Shown: positions 25,477 through 33,878 of the stretch, piece by piece
Layout: every line of letters begins with the position of its first letter
How positions within the stretch are numbered: position 1 is the stretch's first letter
From: Cupriavidus nantongensis
Lineage (GTDB): Bacteria > Pseudomonadota > Gammaproteobacteria > Burkholderiales > Burkholderiaceae
DNA length: 64,000 nt
Reading direction: 5' to 3'
Assembly (NCBI RefSeq): GCF_001598055.1
Contig: NZ_CP014844.1
Coordinates: forward strand, 186,001 to 250,000
Translations under genes and position numbers: made by a program
The notes under the pieces: model-generated
What the model was told of the DNA's origin: nothing
Database searches by the model: none
What the model saw: the letters and a program-made list of their open reading frames with translations, nothing else

Positions 25477-25881
25477 ATGACCGTTTACTTTCCTGAACGT
25501 GACGCCGGCGCCATTGCCGACTGCCTGGCGGCGCGGCCGCAGGGCCGTCTGGTGGCCTGCCTGTGCGCGCAGTGGTGCGGCACGTGCCGGGACTACCTGG
25601 TGGCGCTGACCGCGCTGGCCGAGCGCCACCCGGATGATTGCTTTGTCTGGATCGATATCGAGACCCATGCCGATGCGTTGGGCGATATCGATATCGAGAA
25701 TTTCCCGACCGTGCTGGTGCAGCCGGCCGCGGGGGGGACGCCGCAGTTCTATGGCTCCCTGCTGCCGCATATCGAGGTGCTCGAGCGCATGCTCACGCGC
25801 GGCGCGGCCATGCCAGCGCCCGCGGAAGACGTGCCCGAGGTGCTGGACTGGCTGCTTGGCGGGGGGCGCGGCGGCACCTAG
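25477..25881 (+). CDS. Thioredoxin-like protein with a WCGTC site
   Basis: A 134-residue thioredoxin-fold protein. The redox motif is CAQWCGTCRDYL, close to the WCGPC of thioredoxin but with Thr in place of Pro, which should raise the redox potential. The cis-Pro loop is NFPTVLVQ. There is no signal peptide, so it is cytoplasmic. ATG 25477 begins the fold; a GTG at 25447 would add ten residues. It lies between dprA and topB on the same strand. The substrate is unknown. Confidence 0.83.
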   Translation: MTVYFPERDAGAIADCLAARPQGRLVACLCAQWCGTCRDYLVALTALAERHPDDCFVWIDIETHADALGDIDIENFPTVLVQPAAGGTPQFYGSLLPHIEVLERMLTRGAAMPAPAEDVPEVLDWLLGGGRGGT

Positions 25882-26039
25882 GCGGCGCGCGCGACGGCAA
25901 CCGGGCCGCCATGAGGCTGGCTTGCACCGCCGTCGAAAGCGCGCTTATTATTGGCGCCTCATAGCCCCCCGGCGTTCTGATTACTACGTTTGCAGTGCAA
26001 TTAGCGGGTTGCCGGATGCAGCCCGCAAGGACCCTTCCC

Positions 26040-28727
26040 ATGTCAAAAGCCCTCATCATCGCGGAAAAGCCGTCGGTCGCGGCGGATATCGCCCGTGCCC
26101 TCGGGGGGTTTACCAAGCACGACGAGTATTTCGAGAGCGATGACTACGTGCTGTCCTCCGCCGTCGGCCACCTGGTCGAGATCGCCGCGCCGGACGAATA
26201 CGAAGTCAAGCGCGGCAAGTGGAGCTTCGCCAACCTGCCGGTGATCCCGCCGCACTTCGACCTGCGCCCGATCGCCAAGACCGAGTCGCGCCTGAAGGTG
26301 CTGAACCGGCTGATCAAGCGCAAGGACGTGACCGCGCTGATCAACGCCTGCGACGCGGGGCGCGAAGGGGAACTGATCTTTCGCCTGATCGCGCAGCAGG
26401 CCAAGGCAAAGCAGCCGGTGCGCCGGCTGTGGCTGCAATCGATGACGCCGCAGGCGATCCGCGACGGCTTTGCCGCGCTGCGCGAAGACGAAGACATGCT
26501 GCCGCTGGCCGATGCCGCGCGCTGCCGCTCCGAGGCCGACTGGCTGGTCGGCATCAACGGCACGCGCGCCATGACCGCGTTCAACAGCAAGGGCGGCGGC
26601 TTCTTCCTGACCACCGTGGGCCGGGTGCAGACGCCGACGCTGTCGATCGTGGTCGAGCGCGAAGAGAAGATCAAGCACTTCGTGCCGCGCGACTACTGGG
26701 AAGTGCGCGCCGAGTTCATCGCCGCCGCCGGCCTGTACGAGGGCCGCTGGTTCGATCCCAAGTTCAAGAAGAACGAGTTCGACCCCGAGGCGCGCGATTC
26801 GCGGCTGTGGAGCGAGGCCGAGGCCAAGAGCATCGTCGCCGCGTGCCGCGACAAGCCCGGCACCGTCACCGAGGAATCCAAGCCGTCGACGCAGCAGTCG
26901 CCGGCGCTGTTCGACCTGACCACGCTGCAGCGCGAGGCCAACTCGCGCTTCGGCTTCTCGGCCAAGAACACGCTCGGCCTGGCGCAGGCGCTGTATGAAA
27001 AGCACAAGGTCCTGACCTATCCGCGTACCGACGCGCGCGCGCTGCCCGAGGACTACATGGACACGGTCAAGCAGACCATGGACATGCTCGCCGACAGCTC
27101 GCCCAACTACCTGCCGCACGCCAAGAAGATCCTGGCGCAGGGCTGGGTCAAGCCGAACAAGCGGATCTTCGACAACAGCAAGATCAGCGACCACTTCGCC
27201 ATCATCCCGACGCTGCAGGCGCCCAAGAACCTGTCGGAGCCGGAGCAGAAGCTGTACGACCTGGTGGTGCGCCGCTTCCTGGCGGTGTTCTTCCCGGCGG
27301 CCGAGTTCCAGGTCACCACGCGCATCACGGAAGTTGCCGGCCACCACTTCAAGACCGAAGGCAAGGTGCTGGTCAACCCGGGCTGGCTGGTGATCTACGG
27401 CCGGGAAGCGCAGGGCAAGGATGGGAAGGAGGATGCCGCCAACCTGGTGCCGGTGGCCAAGGATGAAAAGGTCAAGACCGACAAGGTCGAGGGCGTCGGC
27501 CTGACCACCAAGCCGCCCGCGCGCTACAACGAAGCCACGCTGCTGTCGGCGATGGAAGGCGCCGGCAAGCTGGTCGACGACGACGCGCTGCGCGAAGCCA
27601 TGGCCGGCAAGGGCCTGGGCACGCCGGCGACGCGCGCGGCGATCATCGAAGGGCTGCTGACCGAGAAATACCTGGTGCGCGAAGGCCGCGAGCTGATCCC
27701 CACCGCCAAGGCGTTCCAGCTGATGACGCTGCTGCGCGGCCTGGGCGTGCAGGAGCTGACGCAGGCGGAACTGACCGGCGAGTGGGAGCACAAGCTGTCG
27801 CAGATCGAGCGCGGCCGCCTCAAGCGCGACGAATTCATGCGCGAGATCGCGCAGATGACGCAGCAGATCGTCAAGCGCGCCAAGGAATACGACAGCGACA
27901 CCATCCCCGGCGACTACGCCACGCTGGACACGCCGTGCCCGCAGTGCGGCGGCCAGGTCAAGGAGAACTACCGCCGCTTTGCCTGCACCGCGTGCGAATT
28001 CTCGATCAGCAAGATTCCGGGTGGCCGCCAGTTCGAGATCGAGGAAGTCGAAGAGCTGCTGCTGAAGAAGGAGATCGGTCCGCTGCAGGGCTTCCGCAGC
28101 AAGATGGGCCGCCCGTTCGCCGCCATCCTCAAGCTGGGCAAGGACGACGAAGGCCATTACAAGATGGAGTTCGACTTCGGCCAGAATGACGACGACAACG
28201 ACGGCGAGCCGGTCGACTTCAGCGGCCAGCAGCCGGTGGGCACCTGCCCGAAGTGCGGCGGCTCGGTGTTCGAGCACGGCATGAAGTACGTCTGCGAGAA
28301 CAGCACCACCAGCCCCAAGAGCTGCGACTTCACCACCGGCAAGATCATCCTGCAGCAGGAAATCAGCCGCGAGCAGATCGGCAAGCTGCTCAACGAAGGC
28401 AAGACCGACCTGCTGACCGGCTTCAAGTCGTCGCGCACCGGCCGCAACTTCAAGGCCTTCCTGGTCAAGCAGCCGGACGGCAAGATCGGCTTCGAGTTCG
28501 AGGTGCGCGAGCCCAAGGCCGGCGCCAAGACGGCGGCCAAGGCCCCGGCCAAGGCGGCATCGCGCGGCGCGGCGGAAGCCGAAGCGGCGCCGGCAACCAA
28601 GACTGCCACCAAGACCGCGACCAAGACCGCTGCCACCAAGGCGCCGGCGAAGAAGGTCGCAGCCAAGAAGGCACCCGCCAAGACCGCCGCGGCAAAGAAG
28701 ACGCGCGCGGCAGCGGCCGGCGAGTAA
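26040..28727 (+). CDS. topB: DNA topoisomerase III
   Basis: An 895-residue type IA topoisomerase that relaxes negative supercoils and decatenates replication intermediates. The Toprim domain is at the start (MSKALIIAEKPSVAADIARAL; acidic DAGREGELI). The active-site Tyr lies in the KHKVLTYPRTDARALP region. After the core are two C-terminal zinc-finger-like repeats (CPQCGGQVKENYRRFACTAC and CPKCGGSVFEHGMKYVC). The last 70 residues form a Lys/Ala/Pro tail resembling histone H1 (for example KKVAAKKAPAKTAAAKKT). ATG 26040 is the start of the Toprim fold. A strong terminator follows. Confidence 0.95.
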   Translation: MSKALIIAEKPSVAADIARALGGFTKHDEYFESDDYVLSSAVGHLVEIAAPDEYEVKRGKWSFANLPVIPPHFDLRPIAKTESRLKVLNRLIKRKDVTALINACDAGREGELIFRLIAQQAKAKQPVRRLWLQSMTPQAIRDGFAALREDEDMLPLADAARCRSEADWLVGINGTRAMTAFNSKGGGFFLTTVGRVQTPTLSIVVEREEKIKHFVPRDYWEVRAEFIAAAGLYEGRWFDPKFKKNEFDPEARDSRLWSEAEAKSIVAACRDKPGTVTEESKPSTQQSPALFDLTTLQREANSRFGFSAKNTLGLAQALYEKHKVLTYPRTDARALPEDYMDTVKQTMDMLADSSPNYLPHAKKILAQGWVKPNKRIFDNSKISDHFAIIPTLQAPKNLSEPEQKLYDLVVRRFLAVFFPAAEFQVTTRITEVAGHHFKTEGKVLVNPGWLVIYGREAQGKDGKEDAANLVPVAKDEKVKTDKVEGVGLTTKPPARYNEATLLSAMEGAGKLVDDDALREAMAGKGLGTPATRAAIIEGLLTEKYLVREGRELIPTAKAFQLMTLLRGLGVQELTQAELTGEWEHKLSQIERGRLKRDEFMREIAQMTQQIVKRAKEYDSDTIPGDYATLDTPCPQCGGQVKENYRRFACTACEFSISKIPGGRQFEIEEVEELLLKKEIGPLQGFRSKMGRPFAAILKLGKDDEGHYKMEFDFGQNDDDNDGEPVDFSGQQPVGTCPKCGGSVFEHGMKYVCENSTTSPKSCDFTTGKIILQQEISREQIGKLLNEGKTDLLTGFKSSRTGRNFKAFLVKQPDGKIGFEFEVREPKAGAKTAAKAPAKAASRGAAEAEAAPATKTATKTATKTAATKAPAKKVAAKKAPAKTAAAKKTRAAAAGE

Positions 28728-28741
28728 GCGCGGCCGCCTAT

Positions 28742-28772
28742 GCAAAACGCCCGGCGTTGCCGGGCGTTTTGC
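28742..28772. terminator. Terminator between topB and the LysR gene
   Basis: A perfect 13-bp stem (arms 28742-28754 and 28760-28772, GCAAAACGCCCGG with CCGGGCGTTTTGC) and a 5-base loop. T-rich on both strands, so it can end both converging transcripts. Confidence 0.9.
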
Positions 28773-28801
28773 TTTGCGCGGGAGGCAGCCCGTACGCTGG
28801 T

Positions 28802-29743
28802 TCAGGTGCGCAAGGCGTGGGCGCCAACGGTCACGGCCGGCTGCTCGTCCTTGCCGCGCACCTGCCCCTCTTCCAGCAGGAAATCGATAAAGGCGCGCAC
28901 CTTGGTGGGCAGGAACTTGCGGCTCGGATAGACCACGCTGACATCGCGCCGCGGCAACTGGTACTGCGGCAGCACGCGCACCAGCCGGCCCGCTTCGATA
29001 TTGGGCCGCGCCAGGTAGGAAGACAGCATGGCCACGCCCATGTCGGCCAGCGCGGCCTGGTGCGCCAGCTCGGCGTTGCTGCACAGCAGCCCCGGACGGA
29101 TCGGCACGGTGACCTCGCCTTCCGGCCCGAGCAGCGTCCACTCGTGCTCGGCGCTGGGCAGGCGCATGGCGATGCAGCGATGGTGGCTGAGCTCATGGGC
29201 ATGGCGGATCGGCGCATGAGCGGCGACATAGCCGGGCGAGGCGCACAGGATCACCTCGGCCGACAGCAGCGGCCGTGCCACCAGGTGCGAGCCCAGCCCC
29301 AGGTCGGACAGCATCACCGCGACATCGCGCCCTTCCTCGACGATATCGACATTGCGGTCCGACAGGATCACGTCGAACACCACGTCCGGATAAAGCTGCT
29401 GGAAGCGCGACAGCAGCTCGGGCAGCAGGTGCAGGCCGAACATCACCGGCGTCACCAGCCGCAGCGTGCCGGACAGCGACTGGCTGCGCGCCGTGACCAC
29501 GCTTTCGGCTTCTTCAACGTCTTCGAGGATCTGCTGGCAGCGCTGCAGGTAGGTCTCGCCGGCATCGGTCAGCGACAGGCTGCGCGTGGTCCGGTTGAGC
29601 AGGCGCGTGCCGAGGTGGCTTTCCAGGTCGGCCACATAGCGCGTGACCACCGCGTTGGACATTTCCAGCTGCTGCGCTGCACGCGCGAAGCTGCCGAGCT
29701 CCACCACTTTGGAAAACACACGCATCGACTGCAAGCGATCCAT
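28802..29743 (-). CDS. LysR-family transcriptional regulator
   Basis: A 313-residue regulator. The N-terminal winged helix-turn-helix (MDRLQSMRVFSKVVELGSFARAAQQLEMSNAVVTRYVADLE) is of the CrgA/DsdC-like subgroup, followed by a linker helix and an effector-binding domain (about 90-295) with the usual PLLSAEVILCASPGYVAAH pattern. It is divergent from the small repeat-protein gene, its likely target. An inverted repeat at 29825-29846 lies between them. The effector is unknown. Confidence 0.9.
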   Translation of the reverse strand: MDRLQSMRVFSKVVELGSFARAAQQLEMSNAVVTRYVADLESHLGTRLLNRTTRSLSLTDAGETYLQRCQQILEDVEEAESVVTARSQSLSGTLRLVTPVMFGLHLLPELLSRFQQLYPDVVFDVILSDRNVDIVEEGRDVAVMLSDLGLGSHLVARPLLSAEVILCASPGYVAAHAPIRHAHELSHHRCIAMRLPSAEHEWTLLGPEGEVTVPIRPGLLCSNAELAHQAALADMGVAMLSSYLARPNIEAGRLVRVLPQYQLPRRDVSVVYPSRKFLPTKVRAFIDFLLEEGQVRGKDEQPAVTVGAHALRT

Positions 29744-29824
29744 GACATAGTCTCCCGTTTCTTTGCTGAATTCTTACGCAATCAGCTTATTTTATTGTCC
29801 GAATCAAAATTAATCATTGTGGAT

Positions 29825-29846
29825 CCTGATATTTATTGATATCAGG
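29825..29846. promoter_or_regulatory. Palindrome in the divergent LysR / repeat-protein promoter region
   Basis: CCTGATAT (29825-29832) and ATATCAGG (29839-29846) flank a 6-base loop. The position between divergent genes, one of them a LysR regulator, fits an autoregulatory operator. The site is not tested, and a structural role cannot be excluded. Confidence 0.4.
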
Positions 29847-29944
29847 GAAATGCCTAATATCTAGCCATCGGATGCCGCAATGCAACATGCCCTTCTCCTG
29901 AAGGTGCCGGATCAGGCATCCGCGCTACAAGAAAGGCCTGAATC

Positions 29945-30235
29945 ATGAAAACCAACCGTTACGCCCTGATCGCTGTCGCCACCGTCGCCGCCGCCCTCTG
30001 CGCCGCGCCGGCCTTTGCCAAGAACGGCAAGTTCGACGTCTTCACCGACGGCGCCAGGGTGGCCAGCTTCGACGTCTATGCCGACGGCGCCCGGGCCGGC
30101 AAGTTCGACCCGTACACGGACGGTGCCAAGGGCGGCAAGTTCGACACCTTCACCGACGGCGCCCGCACCGGCAAGTTCGACACCTTCTCGGAAGGCGCGA
30201 AGTACGACACCACCACCGATCGCGCGCCGCTCTGA
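29945..30235 (+). CDS. Small exported protein with five 12-residue repeats
   Basis: A 96-residue protein I do not recognise. The first 25 residues are a clear signal peptide (ending AAPAFA). The mature part is five tandem copies of a 12-residue unit, approximate consensus GKFDxFTDGARx, followed by a short tail DTTTDRAPL. Each unit has two or three acidic residues spaced as in a possible metal- or carbohydrate-binding loop. The copies differ slightly at DNA level, so the array is old rather than a recent expansion. A purine-rich ribosome-binding stretch precedes the ATG. It is divergent from a LysR gene, and a terminator follows at 30319. Confidence 0.8.
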   Translation: MKTNRYALIAVATVAAALCAAPAFAKNGKFDVFTDGARVASFDVYADGARAGKFDPYTDGAKGGKFDTFTDGARTGKFDTFSEGAKYDTTTDRAPL

Positions 30236-30318
30236 GCCCCGGCACGGTCCACCGCTTGAACCTGGTCTCCACAGGTCTTTAGGAGAGCGCCCCGCGCCTC
30301 TCCCGCTTTATTGGAGAA

Positions 30319-30349
30319 GAAGTCCGCACCGGGTCACGGTGCGGGCTTC
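30319..30349 (+). terminator. Terminator of the repeat-protein gene
   Basis: A 12-bp stem with one G-T pair (arms 30319-30330 and 30338-30349) followed by TTTGTTT. It lies about 85 bases after the stop codon. Confidence 0.8.
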
Positions 30350-30455
30350 TTTGTTTCTGGCGCCGGCAGATCCGGCCCGGACCGTGGTCGATTATGCCAG
30401 ACGCCGCAACGCAACAAGGTCTGGTGGATACCCGGGCGATGCGGCGCCCAAAAGA

Positions 30456-30480
30456 AAAACGGGCCATGACGGCCCGTTTT
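30456..30480 (-). terminator. Terminator of the glycine-zipper gene
   Basis: Perfect 10-bp stem AAAACGGGCC / GGCCCGTTTT (30456-30465 and 30471-30480). The minus strand continues into a T-rich run. It lies 18 bases after the stop of the minus-strand gene. Confidence 0.85.
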
Positions 30481-30497
30481 GCTGACCCCGCTGCGAC

Positions 30498-30956
30498 TTA
30501 ATCGTCGTAGTGGTGGCGATGATGGTGCTTGTGCTTCTTGCGCTTGTAATGGCTCTTGTTGTAGTAGCGGCGATCGTCGTCGTACGAGTTGTTGCGCGAG
30601 ATATTGCCGCCCAGCGCCGCGCCAGCGCCGCCGCCCAGGCCGGCGCCGATCAGGCCGCCGGTGCGACCGCCCATGGCGTTGCCGGCCGCGGTGCCGGCAC
30701 CACCGCCCAGCGCGCCGCCGATGATGGCGCCGGTGCGCTCGCGGCGGTTGGACGTGACCGCGCCACCGGCGCCGCCGCCCACCGCGCCGCCGATCACGGC
30801 GCCGGTGCTGCCGCCCAGCGCGCCGCCGACCGCGGCACCGGCGACCCCGCCGAGCGCGCCGCCGAGGGCATTGTTCATGTCGCCCGCGACGGCCGGCAGC
30901 GCGCAGGCCGCAAGGGCAAGGGCAACGGTCAGGTTGCGGATGGGATGGCGAGTCAT
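30498..30956 (-). CDS. Glycine-zipper envelope protein with a His/Lys-rich tail
   Basis: A 152-residue exported protein. The signal peptide is about residues 1-25 (ends ALPAVAGDM). Residues 28-115 are glycine-zipper repeats of the GGALGGVAGAAVGGALGG kind, which form packed membrane helices or surface assemblies. The C-terminal 35 residues are strongly basic and His-rich (KRKKHKHHHRHHYDD), with a YDDDRRYY segment. The His cluster could bind metal ions, polyphosphate or the cell surface. No family name fits beyond glycine zipper. Confidence 0.75.
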   Translation of the reverse strand: MTRHPIRNLTVALALAACALPAVAGDMNNALGGALGGVAGAAVGGALGGSTGAVIGGAVGGGAGGAVTSNRRERTGAIIGGALGGGAGTAAGNAMGGRTGGLIGAGLGGGAGAALGGNISRNNSYDDDRRYYNKSHYKRKKHKHHHRHHYDD

Positions 30957-31105
30957 ATGTTTTTTCCTCGAATTGCCATGATGTGTCGCAAGTGTAGATA
31001 AGGTGCCGCAGCCTTGCTGTAACCACCTGTAAAGCCCTGTAACCCCCTGCAGAAACGGTATCGGGCCATTACAAAGACGCGGTGAAAATACAACACTTAA
31101 TAAAA

Positions 31106-31133
31106 AGACAGGCGATCATGTGATCGCCTGTCT
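31106..31133 (-). terminator. Terminator of the cstA operon
   Basis: A 13-bp stem (AGACAGGCGATCA with TGATCGCCTGTCT, arms 31106-31118 and 31121-31133) with a nominal 2-base loop, so the real loop is larger. The minus strand continues with a T run. It lies 50 bases past the ybdD-like stop. Confidence 0.8.
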
Positions 31134-31182
31134 GCATTGTCTGCCGCCGCATCAGGGTTTGGCAGCGATGATCAGCATGCCG

Positions 31183-31377
31183 TCAGCAGCACTTGCCCTG
31201 CCCGCCGCCGTAGCGCGCTTCCTGGCGCTCGCGGAAAAACTCCTCGTAGCTCATCGGCGCGCGGTCGGGGTGCGTGCTTTCCATATGCGCCACATAGGTC
31301 TGGTAGTCGGGCAGCCCGACCATCAGCCGCAGCGACTGCCCGAGGTACCGGCCCATGGTGCCAAGTTGTTCCAGCAT
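31183..31377 (-). CDS. YbdD/YjiX-family small protein
   Basis: A 64-residue protein of the YbdD/YjiX (DUF466) family, which is almost always encoded right after CstA/BtsT-type pyruvate transporters. The motifs MVGLPDYQTYVAHMESTHPD and MSYEEFFRERQEARYG are diagnostic. The C-terminal CC (GKCC) is also typical. It is predicted cytoplasmic and its exact function is unknown. The gap to cstA is 22 bases, so the two are co-transcribed. Confidence 0.9.
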   Translation of the reverse strand: MLEQLGTMGRYLGQSLRLMVGLPDYQTYVAHMESTHPDRAPMSYEEFFRERQEARYGGGQGKCC

Positions 31378-31399
31378 GGCGGCTCCTTGTCGGTGCGGA

Positions 31400-33472
31400 T
31401 CAGGACTGGGCCGAAGCGGCGCCCGGCAGCGGCTCGAACGGCGTTTCCTTGTCGGTCGGCCGGTTCACCGCGCGCGCCTGCATCGCGGTCTTGAAGCCGT
31501 AGCAGACGATCGACAGCACCACCACCATGAACAGCGCGCACAGCCCCGCGTCGAGGTAGTCGTTGAAGACGATGCGGTGCATCTGCTCCATCGACTTGGC
31601 CGGCGCCAGCACCTTGCCTTCGGCGATGGCGGCGCTGAACTTGGACGCGTGGGTCAGGAAGCTGACCTTCGGGTCGGCGTGGAACAGCTTCTGCCAGCCG
31701 GCGGTCAGCGTGCAGATCAGCAGCCAGACGGTCGGCACCAGCGTAACCCAGGCGTACTGGCCGCGCTTCATCTTGACCAGCACGCAGGTGCCCAGCACCA
31801 GCGCCACCGCGGCCAGCATCTGGTTGGAGATGCCGAACAGCGGCCACAGCGTGTTGATGCCGCCGAGCGGATCGACCACGCCCTGGTACAGGAAGTAGCC
31901 CCAGGCCGCCACCGTCAGCGCGGTCGCGATCAGGTTGGCCGGCAGCGAGTCGGTGCGCTTCATCGACGGCACGAAGCTGCCCAGCAGGTCCTGCAGCATG
32001 AAGCGGCCGGCGCGGGTGCCCGCGTCGACGGCGGTCAGGATGAAGAGCGCCTCGAACAGGATGGCGAAGTGGTACCAGAACGCCATCATGGCCTGGCCGC
32101 CGACCACCTGGTGCAGGATGTGGGCGATGCCCACGGCCAGCGTCGGGGCGCCGCCGGCGCGCGAGATGATGGTGTTCTCGCCGACGTCCTTGGCGGTCTG
32201 CACCAGCACGTCGGGCGTGATCACGAAGCCCCAGGTCGACACCGCCTGCGCCACCGCCTCGGGCGTGGTGCCGATCACCGCGGCCGGGCTGTTCATGGCG
32301 AAGTAGACGCCGGGCTCGATCACCGCCGCGGCCACCAGCGCCATGATCGCGACGAAGGACTCGGCCAGCATCGCGCCGTAGCCGATGAAGCGAGCGTGGG
32401 TTTCGTTTTCCAGCAGCTTGGGCGTGGTGCCCGACGAGATCAGCGCGTGGAAGCCCGACACCGCGCCGCAGGCGATGGTGATGAACAGGAACGGGAACAG
32501 GTTGCCCGACCACACCGGTCCGCCGCCCGCGGCGAACTGCGTAAAGGCCGGCATCTTCAGCTCCGGCGCGACGATCAGGATGCCGACGGCCAGCGCGATG
32601 ATGGTGCCGATCTTCAGGAAGGTCGACAGGTAGTCGCGCGGGGCCAGCAGCAGCCACACCGGCAGCACCGCGGCGACAAAGCCGTAGATGATCAGCATCC
32701 AGGTCAGCGCCTTGCCGTCGTAGGTGAACAGCGGCGCCAGGGTCGCGCTTTCATGCACGTACTGGCCGCCGATGATGGCCAGCATCAGCAGCACGAAGCC
32801 GATCACCGAGACCTCGCCGATGCGGCCCGGGCGGATGTAGCGGGTGTAGATACCCATGAAGATGGCGATGGGGATGGTCACCGCCACGGTGAAGGTGCCC
32901 CAGGGCGAGTCCGCCAGCGCCTTCACCACGATCAGCGCCAGCACCGCCAGGATGATGATCATGATCATGAAGCAGCCGAACAGCGCGATCATGCCGGGCA
33001 CCGTGCCCATCTCGGACTTGACCAGGTCGCCCAGCGAGCGGCCGTCGCGGCGCGTCGAGATGAACAGCACCATGAAGTCCTGCACCGCGCCGGCGAACAC
33101 CACCCCGGCCAGCAGCCACAGCATGCCGGGCATATAGCCCATCTGCGCGGCCAGCACCGGGCCCACCAGCGGGCCGGCGCCGGCAATCGCGGCGAAGTGG
33201 TGGCCGAACAGCACCGCTTTGTTGGTCGGCACGTAGTCCAGGCCATCGTTATGGCGCCACGCGGGCGTCATGCGCTTGGGATCGAGCTGCATCACCTTGT
33301 CGGCGATAAAGCGGCTGTAGTACCGATAGGCGATCAGGTAGATGCAGAGCGCGGCAACCACGATCCACAGCGCGCTGACGGCTTCGCCGCGCGCGAGCGC
33401 GACGGTGCCGAAGGCAAACGCGCCAAGGATGGCGACGGCCAGCCACACCAGGTGTTCTCCGATGCGATTCAT
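31400..33472 (-). CDS. cstA: Carbon starvation protein A / pyruvate-peptide transporter
   Basis: A 690-residue inner-membrane transporter with roughly 16 helices. The start MNRIGEHLVWLAVAILGAFAFG and the conserved PTNKAVLFGHHFAAIAGAGPLVGP and GVVFAGAVQDFMVLFISTRRDG identify CstA; family members import pyruvate or peptides. ATG 33472 is chosen over the open reading from 33583 because it starts at the first helix. A Cache-domain two-component system is encoded divergently, as for BtsSR/BtsT-like systems, and probably controls it. Confidence 0.94.
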   Translation of the reverse strand: MNRIGEHLVWLAVAILGAFAFGTVALARGEAVSALWIVVAALCIYLIAYRYYSRFIADKVMQLDPKRMTPAWRHNDGLDYVPTNKAVLFGHHFAAIAGAGPLVGPVLAAQMGYMPGMLWLLAGVVFAGAVQDFMVLFISTRRDGRSLGDLVKSEMGTVPGMIALFGCFMIMIIILAVLALIVVKALADSPWGTFTVAVTIPIAIFMGIYTRYIRPGRIGEVSVIGFVLLMLAIIGGQYVHESATLAPLFTYDGKALTWMLIIYGFVAAVLPVWLLLAPRDYLSTFLKIGTIIALAVGILIVAPELKMPAFTQFAAGGGPVWSGNLFPFLFITIACGAVSGFHALISSGTTPKLLENETHARFIGYGAMLAESFVAIMALVAAAVIEPGVYFAMNSPAAVIGTTPEAVAQAVSTWGFVITPDVLVQTAKDVGENTIISRAGGAPTLAVGIAHILHQVVGGQAMMAFWYHFAILFEALFILTAVDAGTRAGRFMLQDLLGSFVPSMKRTDSLPANLIATALTVAAWGYFLYQGVVDPLGGINTLWPLFGISNQMLAAVALVLGTCVLVKMKRGQYAWVTLVPTVWLLICTLTAGWQKLFHADPKVSFLTHASKFSAAIAEGKVLAPAKSMEQMHRIVFNDYLDAGLCALFMVVVLSIVCYGFKTAMQARAVNRPTDKETPFEPLPGAASAQS

Positions 33473-33878
33473 AGTGAAGGGTCTCCTCAGACCGGGATTT
33501 GGAAAGCCTGCGGCGGCGAAGGACTGGCAACTGGCAACGGGCGGGTCGGCGGCGGGCGCGCCTGGGGCGGGCAGCGAGGGCAATCCGGCGGTGAGGGGTC
33601 TCCTGGGCTGCTGGAATGAATTGCTGCGCGCCCGGTTCGTGTCGTTTCCGGATCTCGTCTTGCAGGCAGGCGATGCACCAACCGGGTAGGCGCTGCACCA
33701 ACTGCGTGGACCCGCGCCGCATGTTGGGGCGGCTTGCGCGTCCGGCGTGTAGTATTGACAGCCGCCAAACCCGGCACAAGCGCGTAACTACGCAGCACTT
33801 CTGCGTAGTACTACGCAAGTCGACGGTGGCATGCCGCCTGCGCGGCATCGGTGTTTACCCCCGCTCCCCCGGTCTTGT
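33473..33878. other. Divergent promoter region of cstA and the two-component system
   Basis: About 406 bases with no gene. Near the kinase start it contains a repeated-octamer site (33787-33817, listed separately). The rest shows no further motif; the reading TGGCAACTGGCAACGG near 33527 resembles a sigma-54 -24 box but lacks a partner. Confidence 0.5.
33787..33817. promoter_or_regulatory. Three-copy ACTACGCA site upstream of the two-component system
   Basis: ACTACGCA occurs at 33787-33794 and 33810-33817 in direct orientation, with TGCGTAGT at 33802-33809 in inverted orientation. The first and middle copies form a 9-bp inverted repeat with a 5-base gap (33787-33809). This looks like a binding site for a LuxR/NarL-type regulator, possibly the one encoded just downstream. 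Not verified. Confidence 0.5.

Noticed and set aside
26043-29141. 1032-codon antisense open reading over topB
   Set aside because: It mirrors topB codon structure; composition is typical of shadow frames.
33520-33545. Sigma-54 promoter for cstA
   Set aside because: TGGCAAC repeats look like a -24 element, but no correctly spaced GC of a -12 element is seen.
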